Source of the DNA: Caulobacter sp. UNC358MFTsu5.1
Lineage (GTDB): Bacteria > Pseudomonadota > Alphaproteobacteria > Caulobacterales > Caulobacteraceae
NCBI RefSeq assembly: GCF_000712075.1
Contig: NZ_JONW01000007.1
Location: forward strand, 310,001 to 374,000
Length of the DNA: 64,000 bases
Reading direction: 5' to 3'
Part shown: positions 52,131-60,573 of the stretch, piece after piece
How the letters are laid out: every line of letters starts with the position of its first letter
How positions within the stretch are numbered: position 1 is the first letter of the stretch
Translations under genes and position numbers: made by a program
Notes under the pieces: generated by a model
Told to the model about the DNA's origin: nothing
What the model saw: only the letters and a program-made list of their open reading frames with translations
The model's database searches: none

Positions 52131-53212
52131 CCCGGTTGTTGATCGTCGATGATTCCGCCTTGATGCGCCGCGTATTGGGCGATGTCTTCCAGAACGAGCC
52201 GGGGTTCGAGGTCGCCTTCGCACGCGACGGGGTCGAGGCGCTGGCGCAGGTCCACGCCTTCAAGCCCGACGTGATCACCCTCGACGTCCAGATGCCGCGC
52301 ATGGACGGGCTGTCCTGCCTGGACCGGGTGATGGTCGAGCGGCCTTGCCCGGTGGTGATGGTGTCGTCGCTGACGGCCGAGGGCGCGGACGCCACCCTGG
52401 AGGCCCTGGAACTGGGCGCGGTGGATTTCGTGGTCAAGCCGGACGGCGCGGTGTCGCTGGCGATCGACGAGTTCGCGCCGATCCTGGTCGAGAAGGTCGT
52501 GACGGCCGCGGCGTCGCGTCTGCGCCGCTCGCATCGCCTCGCCGAGCGCCTGAGGGCCCGCCATGGCGCGATCGTCCCGCCGCCGCCGCGGGGCAAGACG
52601 GCCACGGGCTGGAAACCCCAGCCCGCCGGCACGCCGCCGGGCCTGGTGATCCTCGGCGCGTCGACGGGCGGTCCGCCGGCCCTCGACGCCGTGCTCCGCG
52701 AGATCCCGGCCGACTTCCCGTGGCCGATCCTGGTGGCCCAGCACATGCCCGCCGCGTTCACCGCGTCCCTGGCCCATCGGTTGGACGGCCTGTGCGCCCT
52801 GCGGGTGATCGAGGTGGCGCGACCCACGCCGTTGGTTCCAGGCTGCGTCTACGTCGCGCGGGGCGACGCCGACATGATTGTCAGCCGCCGGGCCGCCGGG
52901 CCCGTGGCGCTGTCGACCCCGTCCAGCGCCGAGCATCGCTGGCATCCCAGCGTCGACCGTCTGGTCGACAGCGTGGCCGCGGTCATGCCGCCCGAAAGGC
53001 TGGTCGGGGTGCTGATGACCGGCATGGGCGACGACGGCGCGCGGGCCATGACCGCGCTGCGAGCGGCCGGCGGCCGCACGATCGCCGAGTCCGAGGACTC
53101 CGCCGTCGTCTGGGGCATGCCGGGCGAACTCGTGAAAGCGGGCGGGGCGGACGTCGTGGCGCCCGTCGACGCCATCGCGGGCAAGATCCGCGACATGGTC
53201 CGGGCCGGGTGA
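52127..53212 (+). CDS. cheB: CheB: receiver-methylesterase
   Basis: 361 residues. Receiver: LLIVDDSALMRRVLGDVFQN, acceptor Asp in VITLDVQMPRMDGLSCLDRV, MVSSLTAEGADATLEALELG, FVVKP. Linker about 125-160, then the methylesterase domain with Ser in VILGASTGGPPALDAVL, His in LVAQHMPAAFTASLAHRLD, and Asp in LMTGMGDDGARAMTALRAAG. GTG start overlapping the CheW stop (GTGA). Demethylates receptor glutamates when phosphorylated by CheA. Part of the same operon as the MCP-like protein, CheR and CheA. Confidence 0.95.
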   Translation: MTRLLIVDDSALMRRVLGDVFQNEPGFEVAFARDGVEALAQVHAFKPDVITLDVQMPRMDGLSCLDRVMVERPCPVVMVSSLTAEGADATLEALELGAVDFVVKPDGAVSLAIDEFAPILVEKVVTAAASRLRRSHRLAERLRARHGAIVPPPPRGKTATGWKPQPAGTPPGLVILGASTGGPPALDAVLREIPADFPWPILVAQHMPAAFTASLAHRLDGLCALRVIEVARPTPLVPGCVYVARGDADMIVSRRAAGPVALSTPSSAEHRWHPSVDRLVDSVAAVMPPERLVGVLMTGMGDDGARAMTALRAAGGRTIAESEDSAVVWGMPGELVKAGGADVVAPVDAIAGKIRDMVRAG

Positions 53213-54066
53213 GCCGGGCCCCCACGCCCGAGCAGGCGCATCTGAGCGCCGACGACCTGAAGAAGGTCTGCGAGTTCCTGTATCGCCACACCGGCATGCA
53301 GTTCGGCGAGAGCAAGCGCTACTATATCGAGCGGCGGCTGGCCGACCGGGTCGCGGCCACCCACTGTCCTGATTTCGCCGCCTATTTCGGCCAGCTGCGG
53401 GCCGACCCCGTCGAACGCGAGACGCTGATCAACGCCTTCACGGTCAACGAGACCTATTTCTACCGCGAAGAGCATCAACTGGCCTGCCTGAGCCGGTCGC
53501 TCCTGCCGGACTTGATCACCTCGCGCCGTCCGGGCGACAAGATCAGGATCTGGTCGGCGCCCTGCTCGACCGGCGAGGAAGCCTATTCGATCGCGATCTG
53601 GCTGCTCGAGAACTGGCGCATGGTGGACGCGTACAATGTCGAGATCATCGGTTCCGACATCGACACGCGGGCCCTGCACGCGGCCCACGAAGGCCTGTAC
53701 GGCGAGCGCGCGCTGTCGCGACTGCCGCCGGAGGTCGTCGAGGCCTATTTCGAACCGAGCCGCCGGCATCGCCGCAAGCTCATCAACGATCTGCGCGAGT
53801 CGGTGACCTTCACCCGGGCAAATCTGGTGGACGGGCCGGGCCTGGCGGAGCAGGGGATGTTCGATGTCATCTTCTGCCGAAACGTGCTGATCTACTTCGA
53901 CGACGCCTCGCGCCTGGTGGCGGCGAGGAACCTCTATGATCGACTGAACCCGGGCGGGTATCTGTGCCTGGGGCACACGGAGTCCATGAGCCGCATCAGC
54001 GACCGCTTCCTGGTCCGCCGGTTCGAGGACGCGGTCGTTTTCCAGCGGCCGGGGGAGGCCGTATGA
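53209..54066 (+). CDS. cheR: CheR: glutamate methyltransferase
   Basis: 285 residues from a GTG that overlaps the CheB stop by 4 bp. The helical N-domain (LKKVCEFLYRHTGMQFGESK, RYYIERRLADRV, NAFTVNETYFYREEHQ) leads into the SAM domain (IRIWSAPCSTGEEAYSIAIW, VEIIGSDIDTRALHAAHEGL, FDVIFCRNVLIYFDDASRLV, YLCLGHTESM). It adds methyl groups to the signalling helices; the coiled-coil MCP-like partner has Gln/Glu pairs that could accept them. The open frame continues upstream to 52345, but that is shadow of CheB. It ends in ATGA with CheA. Confidence 0.94.
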   Translation: MSRAPTPEQAHLSADDLKKVCEFLYRHTGMQFGESKRYYIERRLADRVAATHCPDFAAYFGQLRADPVERETLINAFTVNETYFYREEHQLACLSRSLLPDLITSRRPGDKIRIWSAPCSTGEEAYSIAIWLLENWRMVDAYNVEIIGSDIDTRALHAAHEGLYGERALSRLPPEVVEAYFEPSRRHRRKLINDLRESVTFTRANLVDGPGLAEQGMFDVIFCRNVLIYFDDASRLVAARNLYDRLNPGGYLCLGHTESMSRISDRFLVRRFEDAVVFQRPGEAV

Positions 54067-55976
54067 CCGACGACCTCATGGTCCAGTTCCTGAGCGAAGG
54101 TCGCGAACTGGTCGCCAGCGCCGAGCACGACCTGGCCAGCCTGGCGCGTCGGCCCGACGACGCGGGCGCGCTGGACGGCTGCTTCCGGGCGATCCACACG
54201 CTGAAGGGCTCGGCGGGATTGTTCGACCTGAGGCCGATGAGCCTGATGCTGCACGCGGCGGAGGACCTGCTGACCCTGCTGCGCGCCGAACGCACCGGCG
54301 TGGCCGAGGATTTCGAGGCCCTGTTCAGCGTCGTGGACACCGTCGATCGCTGGCTGGACGCACTGGACCGCGCCGGAGTCCTGCCGGCCGACGCCGAACT
54401 GGTCGGTGAGAGCGAGACCAGGCGGCTGCGCGCCCTGGTGGCCTCGGTGAGCGCCGCGGCGGACACCGCGGCCCGGACGGCGCCGACCAGCTGGCGCCCG
54501 CCTCAAGCGTTCGACGGCCTGGGCGCGACGGCCGTCCGCTATACGCCGCGCGCCGACAGCTATTTTTCCGGCGACGATCCCATCGCCATCGTCGCGGCGA
54601 TGCCGGGCCTGGCCGGCCTGCAGGTCTCGCCGCGCGAGGCCTGGGGCGGGCTCGAGGACTACGATCCCTACGCCTGCAACCTGGTGCTGGAAGCGGTGTC
54701 GACCGCCGGTCGGTCGGAGGTCGAGGCGGCCTTCCGCTTCGTGGCCGACCAGATCGAGGTGGTCGACCTGACGGCGGAAGAGACGGTGCCGGCGCCGGAG
54801 CAAGGCGCGCGCAAGACGCTGCGCATCGACGCCGAGCGCGTGGATCGGCTCGCCGCGTTGGCCGGCGACCTGATCATCGCCAAGAACGGCCTGGCGGACC
54901 TGGCCGCTCAGGCCGAAGGCCTTCCCGGCGGTCAGGCCCTGGGTCAGGCCCTCCGCGCGCGACAGGTCCAGCTGGACCGGCTGGTCGGGGATCTGCACGC
55001 GACAGTGGGCAAGGTGCGCCTGGTGGCGCTGGGTCCGCTGTTCGCGCGGTTCCATCGGCTGGCGCGGGAAATCGCCCGCTCGCTGGACAAGACCGTGTCC
55101 CTCGAGGTGGAGGGCGGCGACGTCGAGGTCGACAAGACCATCGTCGACGGGCTGTTCGAGCCCTTGCTGCACGTACTGCGCAACGCCATCGACCACGGTG
55201 TCGAGCCGGCCGACGTGCGCGCGCGGGCCGGCAAGCCGGCCGCCGCCTCGATCCGGTTCACGGCCAGGGCCGTGGCGGACCAGGTGATGATCGAAGTGCG
55301 CGACGACGGCGCGGGGATCGATCCGGCCGGGATCCGCGCCCTGGCGGTTCAGCGCGGCGTGCTGACTCGGGACACGGCCGACCGCCTGGACGACCAGGCG
55401 TCGATCGATCTGATCTTCACGCCGGGCTTCTCCTCGGCCAGCGAGGTCAGCGCGGTGTCCGGCCGCGGCGTGGGCATGGACGTGGTGCGCGACGCGGCCC
55501 AGAAGCTGGGCGGCAAGGTCGTCGTCGACAGCCGGGTGGGCAAGGGCGCGACGGTGCGGTTCATCCTGCCTGTCACCATGGTGCTGACCAAGGTCATGGT
55601 CGTGACCTGCGGCGAAGAACGCTACGGCCTGGCGCTGGATACCGTGGTCGAGACCGTCCGGGTGCCGACCGAACGCATCGTTCCCGTTCGGGCGGGCAGG
55701 GCGTTCCAACTGCGCGACGCCGTGGTCCCGCTGGTGTCGCTCGGCGACCTGGTGGGCGCCGTCGCTTCCGGACACCGGCCGAGCGAGCGGGTGGTCGTTG
55801 CTCGGGCTCGCGGCGAACTCGTCGGCTTCTCGGTGGACGCCATCGTCGACCGGATGGACGCGACGGTGCGCCCCATGACCGGCCTGCTGGCCGGCGCGCC
55901 GGGCGTCATGGGCGCCACCCTGCTGGCGGACGGCGCGGTCCTGATGGTCCTGGATCCGGCGGAGCTGGTCCTATGA
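54063..55976 (+). CDS. cheA: CheA: chemosensory histidine kinase
   Basis: 637 residues. Hpt domain with phospho-acceptor His45 (FRAIHTLKGSAG); a middle domain (about 150-240: VRYTPRADSYFSGDDPIAIV, LVLEAVSTAGRSEVEAAFRF) in place of classical CheY/CheB-binding P2; dimerisation helix (LRIDAERVDRLAALAGDLII); HATPase (LHVLRNAIDHGVEPADVRAR, VSGRGVGMDVVRDAAQKLGG); and a C-terminal CheW-like domain (VVTCGEERYGLALDTVVETV). The middle domain resembles that of CheA variants in non-flagellar chemosensory systems. Starts at 54063 in ATGA with the CheR stop; ends in ATGA with the STAS-like gene. Confidence 0.95.
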   Translation: MTDDLMVQFLSEGRELVASAEHDLASLARRPDDAGALDGCFRAIHTLKGSAGLFDLRPMSLMLHAAEDLLTLLRAERTGVAEDFEALFSVVDTVDRWLDALDRAGVLPADAELVGESETRRLRALVASVSAAADTAARTAPTSWRPPQAFDGLGATAVRYTPRADSYFSGDDPIAIVAAMPGLAGLQVSPREAWGGLEDYDPYACNLVLEAVSTAGRSEVEAAFRFVADQIEVVDLTAEETVPAPEQGARKTLRIDAERVDRLAALAGDLIIAKNGLADLAAQAEGLPGGQALGQALRARQVQLDRLVGDLHATVGKVRLVALGPLFARFHRLAREIARSLDKTVSLEVEGGDVEVDKTIVDGLFEPLLHVLRNAIDHGVEPADVRARAGKPAAASIRFTARAVADQVMIEVRDDGAGIDPAGIRALAVQRGVLTRDTADRLDDQASIDLIFTPGFSSASEVSAVSGRGVGMDVVRDAAQKLGGKVVVDSRVGKGATVRFILPVTMVLTKVMVVTCGEERYGLALDTVVETVRVPTERIVPVRAGRAFQLRDAVVPLVSLGDLVGAVASGHRPSERVVVARARGELVGFSVDAIVDRMDATVRPMTGLLAGAPGVMGATLLADGAVLMVLDPAELVL

Positions 55977-56236
55977 CGGTTCTGAACGACGGTCCGATCA
56001 TCCGCCTGCGGGGAGTCTGTCGGGTAGAGGACGCAGAGCCGCTAACGGCTCTGCTACAAGGCGTTTCGGACTCCACGTTGGACCTGTCGATGTGCGAAGG
56101 TCTGCATGCGGCGGTTGTTCAGGCGATCCTGGCCTTTCGTCCTACAATCGTCGGCCTTCCCGACGATCCCTTCCTGAGAGATCGATTGTTGCCCGCCTTG
56201 ACCGGCGGACGACCGTCGGATGTGTCCAGACCATAG
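55973..56236 (+). CDS. Small STAS-like protein
   Basis: 87 residues. The alternating pattern IIRLRGVCRVEDAEPLTALL, STLDLSMCEGLHAAVVQAIL, FRPTIVGLPDDPFLRDRLLP resembles a compact STAS domain (anti-anti-sigma type), in which a Ser after a beta-strand is phosphorylated by a kinase; here the matching position reads DLSMCEG. Similar small STAS genes sit in chemosensory operons of alternative-function type. It overlaps CheA by 4 bp and is followed by a 43-bp gap. Function in this cluster is inference. Confidence 0.7.
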   Translation: MTVLNDGPIIRLRGVCRVEDAEPLTALLQGVSDSTLDLSMCEGLHAAVVQAILAFRPTIVGLPDDPFLRDRLLPALTGGRPSDVSRP

Positions 56237-56279
56237 TTTTTGACGCCGCGCCGTTGCGCGGTGGTGCGAGGAGAAGTTC

Positions 56280-56663
56280 ATGGGGACGACCGTTCTCATC
56301 GTCGACGACAGCAAGCTGGCGCGGATCGTCCTGGGCAAGACCATTGCGGCCTTGCAGCCGGACTGGACGCGGGTCGAGGCCGGCAACGCCGACGAGGCGA
56401 TCGCCGCGTTCGACGCCCAGGCGATCGACGTGGCCGTCCTCGACTACAACATGCCCGGCCGAGACGGCCTGGCCCTGGCCGAGGAACTGCGCGAGCGCTT
56501 CCCGACCATGCCGATCGCCGTGGCCACCGCCAATGTCCAGGACGAGATCATCAGCCGCGCGCGCGCGGCCAACGCCACATTCATCGCCAAGCCGGTGACG
56601 GAGGAAGGCATGCGCGGCTTCCTGTCGGGCGCGGCGCTTCGGCTGCGATCGGCGGCGCAATGA
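56280..56663 (+). CDS. CheY-like single-domain response regulator
   Basis: 127 residues: VLIVDDSKLARIVLGKTIAA, acceptor Asp in VAVLDYNMPGRDGLALAEEL, AVATANVQDEI in place of the usual T/S-A, and the Lys in FIAKPVTEEG. Receivers with 'ATAN' at beta-4 occur in chemosensory operons that contain CheC. It is the only single receiver downstream of CheA and the likely direct output; the following CheC-type phosphatase would remove its phosphate. GAGGAGAAG precedes the ATG. Confidence 0.92.
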   Translation: MGTTVLIVDDSKLARIVLGKTIAALQPDWTRVEAGNADEAIAAFDAQAIDVAVLDYNMPGRDGLALAEELRERFPTMPIAVATANVQDEIISRARAANATFIAKPVTEEGMRGFLSGAALRLRSAAQ

Positions 56664-57295
56664 CCACGCAATCCATCCTGCTCGACGATCTGGAGCGGGA
56701 CGCCCTGACCGAACTGGTCAATATCGGAGTCAGTCGCGCGGCCGCCAATCTTCGCAAGATGGTCGGCGAACAGGTTCTGCTGTCGGTCCCGGCGGTCGAG
56801 GTGGTCACCCGCGAGGGCGCCACGACCCTGATCCGGGAACGCGAGAGCGGCGAGCTGGTCGCCGTCCGCCAGGACTTCGCCGGCGTGTTTTCGGGCCGGG
56901 CCCTGCTGATCTTCCCGCAGTCAAACAGCATGGCGCTGGTGCACGCGGTGACCGGCGGCGCCCTGTCGGTCGCGGACGCCGCCGACATGGAGGACGAGGC
57001 GCTGGCCGAGACCGGCAACGTGGTGCTCAACAGCTGCCTGGCGACCATGGCGAACATGCTGCAGCGGCCGCTGACGATGTCGTTGCCCGAAGTGATCCGC
57101 GGCGACGGCTCCAAGCTGTTCCACCTGTCGCCCGAGTCCTCCGACGGTGGCGTGGTGCTGTTCCTGTACATCAACTTCGCCATCAACGACCGGGACATCC
57201 GCGGCTACATCGCCATGCTGATGGACCTGCCGTCCCTGCACGCCCTGAAGGGCCTGATCGCCGATTTCATCGAGCGCGTGGTCGGCGATGCGTGA
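56660..57295 (+). CDS. cheC: CheC-type CheY phosphatase
   Basis: 211 residues. Two helical phosphatase motifs are visible: DALTELVNIGVSRAAANLRK near residues 15-34 and EALAETGNVVLNSCLATMAN near 115-134, keeping the Glu and Asn residues that remove phosphate from CheY; the beta core (VEVVTREGATTLI, FAGVFSGRALLIF, VVLFLYINFAINDRDIRGYI) is that of the CheC/CheX/FliY family. Two intact motifs favour CheC over CheX. Start in ATGA overlap with the receiver gene, so the two proteins are co-expressed. Unlike most alphaproteobacteria, which lack CheC, this cluster has one. Confidence 0.87.
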   Translation: MTTQSILLDDLERDALTELVNIGVSRAAANLRKMVGEQVLLSVPAVEVVTREGATTLIRERESGELVAVRQDFAGVFSGRALLIFPQSNSMALVHAVTGGALSVADAADMEDEALAETGNVVLNSCLATMANMLQRPLTMSLPEVIRGDGSKLFHLSPESSDGGVVLFLYINFAINDRDIRGYIAMLMDLPSLHALKGLIADFIERVVGDA

Positions 57296-57303
57296 CCATG
57301 GTT

Positions 57304-57333
57304 GAACCTATTGCCAAGCTTGGCGTTAGGTTC
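57304..57333. promoter_or_regulatory. 30-bp near-perfect palindrome before the LOV kinase gene
   Basis: Outer arms GAACCTA (57304-57310) and TAGGTTC (57327-57333), inner palindrome GCCAAGCTTGGC (57313-57324), with one mismatch pair and one G-T between them. It sits 5 bp from the LOV kinase ATG (57339). In RNA the stem would cover the AGG (57328-57330) that is the only ribosome-site candidate; in DNA it could be an operator. Confidence 0.7.
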
Positions 57334-57338
57334 GGGTC

Positions 57339-60104
57339 ATGACCGAGGCCGACGCCGCGATACGTCACCAGGATCCCGAGGCGGACCGGGCGCTGGACGC
57401 TTTGCACGCGCTCGCCGGCCCGTTGTTCGACGCCCTGGTGAAATCCGGCGTCGCGGTGACGGTGACGGACCCCCGGCGGGATGACGATCCCATCGTCTAT
57501 GTGAACGCGGCTTTCGAGTCCCTGACAGGCTATTCAGCGCGCGAGGCGGTCGGGCGCAACTGCCGTTTCCTGCAGGACGCCGCCACCGATCGCGAGATGG
57601 TGGCGTTCATCGCCGAGGGGCTTCGGCGCGACGGGGCCGTCACCGCCGACATCCTGAACCGGCGACGCGATGGCGCGCCGTTCTGGAACCGGCTGAACAT
57701 CACCACCCTGCGCGATGCGGACGGCGCGCCGGCCTATCGTTTCGCCACCCAGGCCGACGTCACCGGCGAATACACCGACGAGGTCGTGGTCGAGCAGCTG
57801 CGCGTCAGCCGCCAGCGGCTCGCCGAGGCGCAGGAGCGGCTGCGGGTCGCCCAGGCGATCGCGGGCGCGGCCGGGGCCTGGGAATGGGATATCGCCGCGG
57901 GCACGTTGGTCGCGGACGTGCGCTTCGCCAATCTGTACGGCCTCGACCCCGTGGAGGCCGCCCAGGGCCTGCCGACCTCGGCGTTCTTCGCGCCGGTCCA
58001 CGCCGACGACCGGTTGCGGCTGAAGATCGCCGTGGCGGGGGCCCTGAACGGCGCCGAGGTCTTCACGCGCGACTACCGGGTGGTGCGCAACGGCGTCGTC
58101 CACTGGGTGTCGGCGCGTGGGCGGACCTATCTCGACGACAACGACAACCCCGTCCGCTTCTCCGGCGTCCTGGCCGACATCACCGATCAGAAGCGGGTCG
58201 AGGAACAGCTCCTGGTGGCGCAGACCGCCGGCGGCGTCGGCTCGTTCGAATATCTCAGCGGCTACGGGACCGCCGACGTCTCCGAGCAGTTCTGCCAGCT
58301 TCTCGGCCTGCGGCCGGCGACCAGCCTTCCCGTCCGCACCATCAACGCCGTCGTACATCCCGACGACCCGCCGATCATCCAGGGGCGCGACGGACAGCAT
58401 GTCTTCGGTCCCGCCTTCCACGAATTCCGCATCCGCAGGGCCGACACCGGCGAGGAGCGCTGGCTCGCGTCGCGGGGCGAATACCGGCCGCACGGAACGG
58501 GCGGCGTCAGCTTCATCGGCGTGATCTACGACATCACCTCGACCAAGCGCTCGGAAGAGCAGCTTCGCGTGTTGACCGAGACGCTGGAGGTCCGCGTCGC
58601 GGCGCGCACGCAGGAACGCGATCGGGTCTGGAACCTGTCGCGCGACCTGCTGCACGTGATCGGGCCGGACGGCCTCTATCGCGCGGCCAATCCCGCCTGG
58701 CGGACCCTGTTGGGCTACGACGAAGCCGACCTTGTCGGCAAGCCTGCGGGCAGCCTGGTCCATCCGGACGACCACCAAGCCGCCATGGAGCGCTTCACGG
58801 TCCTGTCGCGCGGCGAGGCCATCGGTGATTTCGATTGCCGCATGCTGGCCAAGGACGGGACCTATCTGTGGGTCAACTGGACGGCCATGCCGGAAGGCGA
58901 CGCCATCTACGGGATCGGGCGCGACGTCACCCAGCGCAAGGCGCTGGAGGACCAGCTGCGTCAGAGCCAGAAGATGGAGGCCGTGGGCCAGCTGACCGGC
59001 GGCCTGGCCCACGACTTCAACAACATGCTCACGGGCATCCTCGGCGGCATCGACATGGTGCGCCGGCGCATCGCCGAAGGGCGGATGGGCGACGTCGATC
59101 GTTTCCTTGACGCGGCGATGCAGTCCGGGCAGCGCGCCGCGGCGCTGACGCACCGCCTGCTGGCCTTCTCGCGTCGCCAGACCCTGGACAGCCGTGCACT
59201 GGACGTGGGGGCCCTGACGGCCTCCATGGAAGATCTGCTGCGCCGAACCCTGGGCGAGCAGGTGTCGCTGCGCATCGATATCGCGCCCGACCTCTGGCCG
59301 GCTGTCGCCGACGACAATCAGCTGGAAAGCGCCATCCTCAATCTGGGCATCAACGCCCGCGACGCCATGCCTGACGGCGGCGAACTGATCATCGCCGCGC
59401 GCAACGTCCATCTGACCGACCGCGAACTGGCCGACAGCGACCACGCCGAGGCGGGCGACTATGTCGCCATCAGCGTGACCGATACGGGCACGGGCATGCC
59501 GCCCGAAGTGCTTCAGAAGGTCTTCGATCCCTTCTACACCACCAAGCCGCTGGGGCAGGGGACGGGCCTGGGCCTGTCGATGATCTACGGCTTCATCCAG
59601 CAGTCGAGGGGCCACGTCGTCATCGACAGCGCGGAAGGTGAAGGCACGACCATCCAGCTCTTCCTGCCCCGTCACCAGGGCGCGGTGGAGGCGGTGGCCT
59701 CGATCGACGACGAATTCGCGCCCGTCGGCGCCGGCGAGACCGTGCTTGTCATCGAAGACGACGCCGCCGTGCGGCTGTTGGTGATGCAGGTGCTGGAGGA
59801 ACTCGGCTACCAGGGCATCGAGACCGCCGACGGCCGTCAGGCCGTGCCGATCCTCGAATCGTCGCGGCACATCGATCTGCTCATCAGCGACGTGGGGCTG
59901 CCGGGCCTCAACGGCCGCCAACTGGCCGAGATCGCCCGCGAGCGGCGGCCGGGCCTCCCGATCCTGTTCATGACCGGTTACGCCAAACAGGCCGCCGACC
60001 AGGCCGCGTTCCTCGAAGGGGGCATGGAGATCATCGGCAAGCCCTTCGCCATCGAACAGCTCGGGCGTCGCATCGGCGAGATCCTGAGGCGCGAAACGAG
60101 CTGA
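57339..60104 (+). CDS. LOV-PAS hybrid histidine kinase (blue-light receptor type)
   Basis: 921 residues, soluble. A LOV domain (about 30-150) with the flavin-binding signature GRNCRFLQ at 72-79, whose Cys75 forms the light-driven adduct; then two or three PAS domains (about 165-290, 290-410, 430-545; WEWDIAAGTLVADVRFANLY, LLHVIGPDGLYRAANPAWRT). Kinase core: His558 in AHDFNNMLTGILGG, HATPase (LGINARDAMPDGGE, GTGLGLSMIYGFI). C-terminal receiver with Asp851 (LLISDVGLPGLNGRQLA). It follows the chemosensory genes in the same direction, behind the 30-bp palindrome. Blue-light sensing is well supported by the motif; its tie to the chemosensory system is inference. Confidence 0.93.
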   Translation: MTEADAAIRHQDPEADRALDALHALAGPLFDALVKSGVAVTVTDPRRDDDPIVYVNAAFESLTGYSAREAVGRNCRFLQDAATDREMVAFIAEGLRRDGAVTADILNRRRDGAPFWNRLNITTLRDADGAPAYRFATQADVTGEYTDEVVVEQLRVSRQRLAEAQERLRVAQAIAGAAGAWEWDIAAGTLVADVRFANLYGLDPVEAAQGLPTSAFFAPVHADDRLRLKIAVAGALNGAEVFTRDYRVVRNGVVHWVSARGRTYLDDNDNPVRFSGVLADITDQKRVEEQLLVAQTAGGVGSFEYLSGYGTADVSEQFCQLLGLRPATSLPVRTINAVVHPDDPPIIQGRDGQHVFGPAFHEFRIRRADTGEERWLASRGEYRPHGTGGVSFIGVIYDITSTKRSEEQLRVLTETLEVRVAARTQERDRVWNLSRDLLHVIGPDGLYRAANPAWRTLLGYDEADLVGKPAGSLVHPDDHQAAMERFTVLSRGEAIGDFDCRMLAKDGTYLWVNWTAMPEGDAIYGIGRDVTQRKALEDQLRQSQKMEAVGQLTGGLAHDFNNMLTGILGGIDMVRRRIAEGRMGDVDRFLDAAMQSGQRAAALTHRLLAFSRRQTLDSRALDVGALTASMEDLLRRTLGEQVSLRIDIAPDLWPAVADDNQLESAILNLGINARDAMPDGGELIIAARNVHLTDRELADSDHAEAGDYVAISVTDTGTGMPPEVLQKVFDPFYTTKPLGQGTGLGLSMIYGFIQQSRGHVVIDSAEGEGTTIQLFLPRHQGAVEAVASIDDEFAPVGAGETVLVIEDDAAVRLLVMQVLEELGYQGIETADGRQAVPILESSRHIDLLISDVGLPGLNGRQLAEIARERRPGLPILFMTGYAKQAADQAAFLEGGMEIIGKPFAIEQLGRRIGEILRRETS

Positions 60105-60262
60105 TCAGGCGGCCACGCCAATGCGCGCCGATAAATCGATGCGTTCTGGGAAAGGTCGAGTTGCTGGAGTTCACCCAACGTCCGACAACGCGGGCGGCCG
60201 TGCGCTCGCCCTAGTCGGGCAGGTGGCGCCCGAAATCGTAGTTTGTTGAAAATTCCCAACAA

Positions 60263-60276
60263 TCCCCGAAAGGGGA
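60263..60276 (-). terminator. Short hairpin downstream of tRNA-Asn
   Basis: TCCCC-GAAA-GGGGA on the plus strand; on the minus strand the stem follows the tRNA 3' end by 4 nt and is followed by TTGTTGGGAATTTTC. A compact stem with T-rich downstream sequence fits a tRNA terminator. Confidence 0.5.
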
Positions 60277-60280
60277 GAGG

Positions 60281-60355
60281 TGGCTCCGCGGGTAGGATTC
60301 GAACCTACGACCAGCCGGTTAACAGCCGGCTGCTCTACCACTGAGCTACCGCGGA
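60281..60355 (-). tRNA. tRNA-Asn (anticodon GTT)
   Basis: 75 nt including an encoded CCA. Acceptor strands TCCGCGG / CCGCGGA pair fully; D-stem and loop TAGCTCAGTGGTAGAGC; anticodon arm GCCGG-CTGTTAA-CCGGC with anticodon GTT at the centre; T-arm GTAGGTTCGAATCCTAC. All invariant positions (TTCGAAT in the T-loop) are present. Transcribed opposite to the LOV kinase gene. Confidence 0.97.
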
Positions 60356-60428
60356 ACAGGTCGCCTCAGGAAGAGGCCGGGTGATAGCCGCCGATTTGAC
60401 TCGGTGCAAGCGCATTCGGACAAAAAAA

Positions 60429-60451
60429 CAGCCCGGTCGATGACCGGGCTG
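60429..60451 (-). terminator. Intrinsic terminator of the GH3 gene
   Basis: A 10-bp stem (CAGCCCGGTC / GACCGGGCTG) with a 3-nt loop; on the minus strand it is followed by T7 (A-run at 60422-60428). It lies 123 bp past the GH3 stop in the direction of its transcription and keeps that transcript from running into the tRNA gene. Confidence 0.88.
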
Positions 60452-60573
60452 TGGAAAGTCAGTGATGGTGGGGTGTCTTCAAGAAAGACCAGCCGAAATT
60501 GGGTCTTTATGGTTAATCAGACCTTAATTCCGCCTGCGACCGAATGGCGCCCCCATACCGCATCAAGGCCGCA

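Noticed and set aside
60105..60280. Integration site next to tRNA-Asn
   Set aside because: No integrase, no duplicated tRNA 3' end and no shift in composition were seen.
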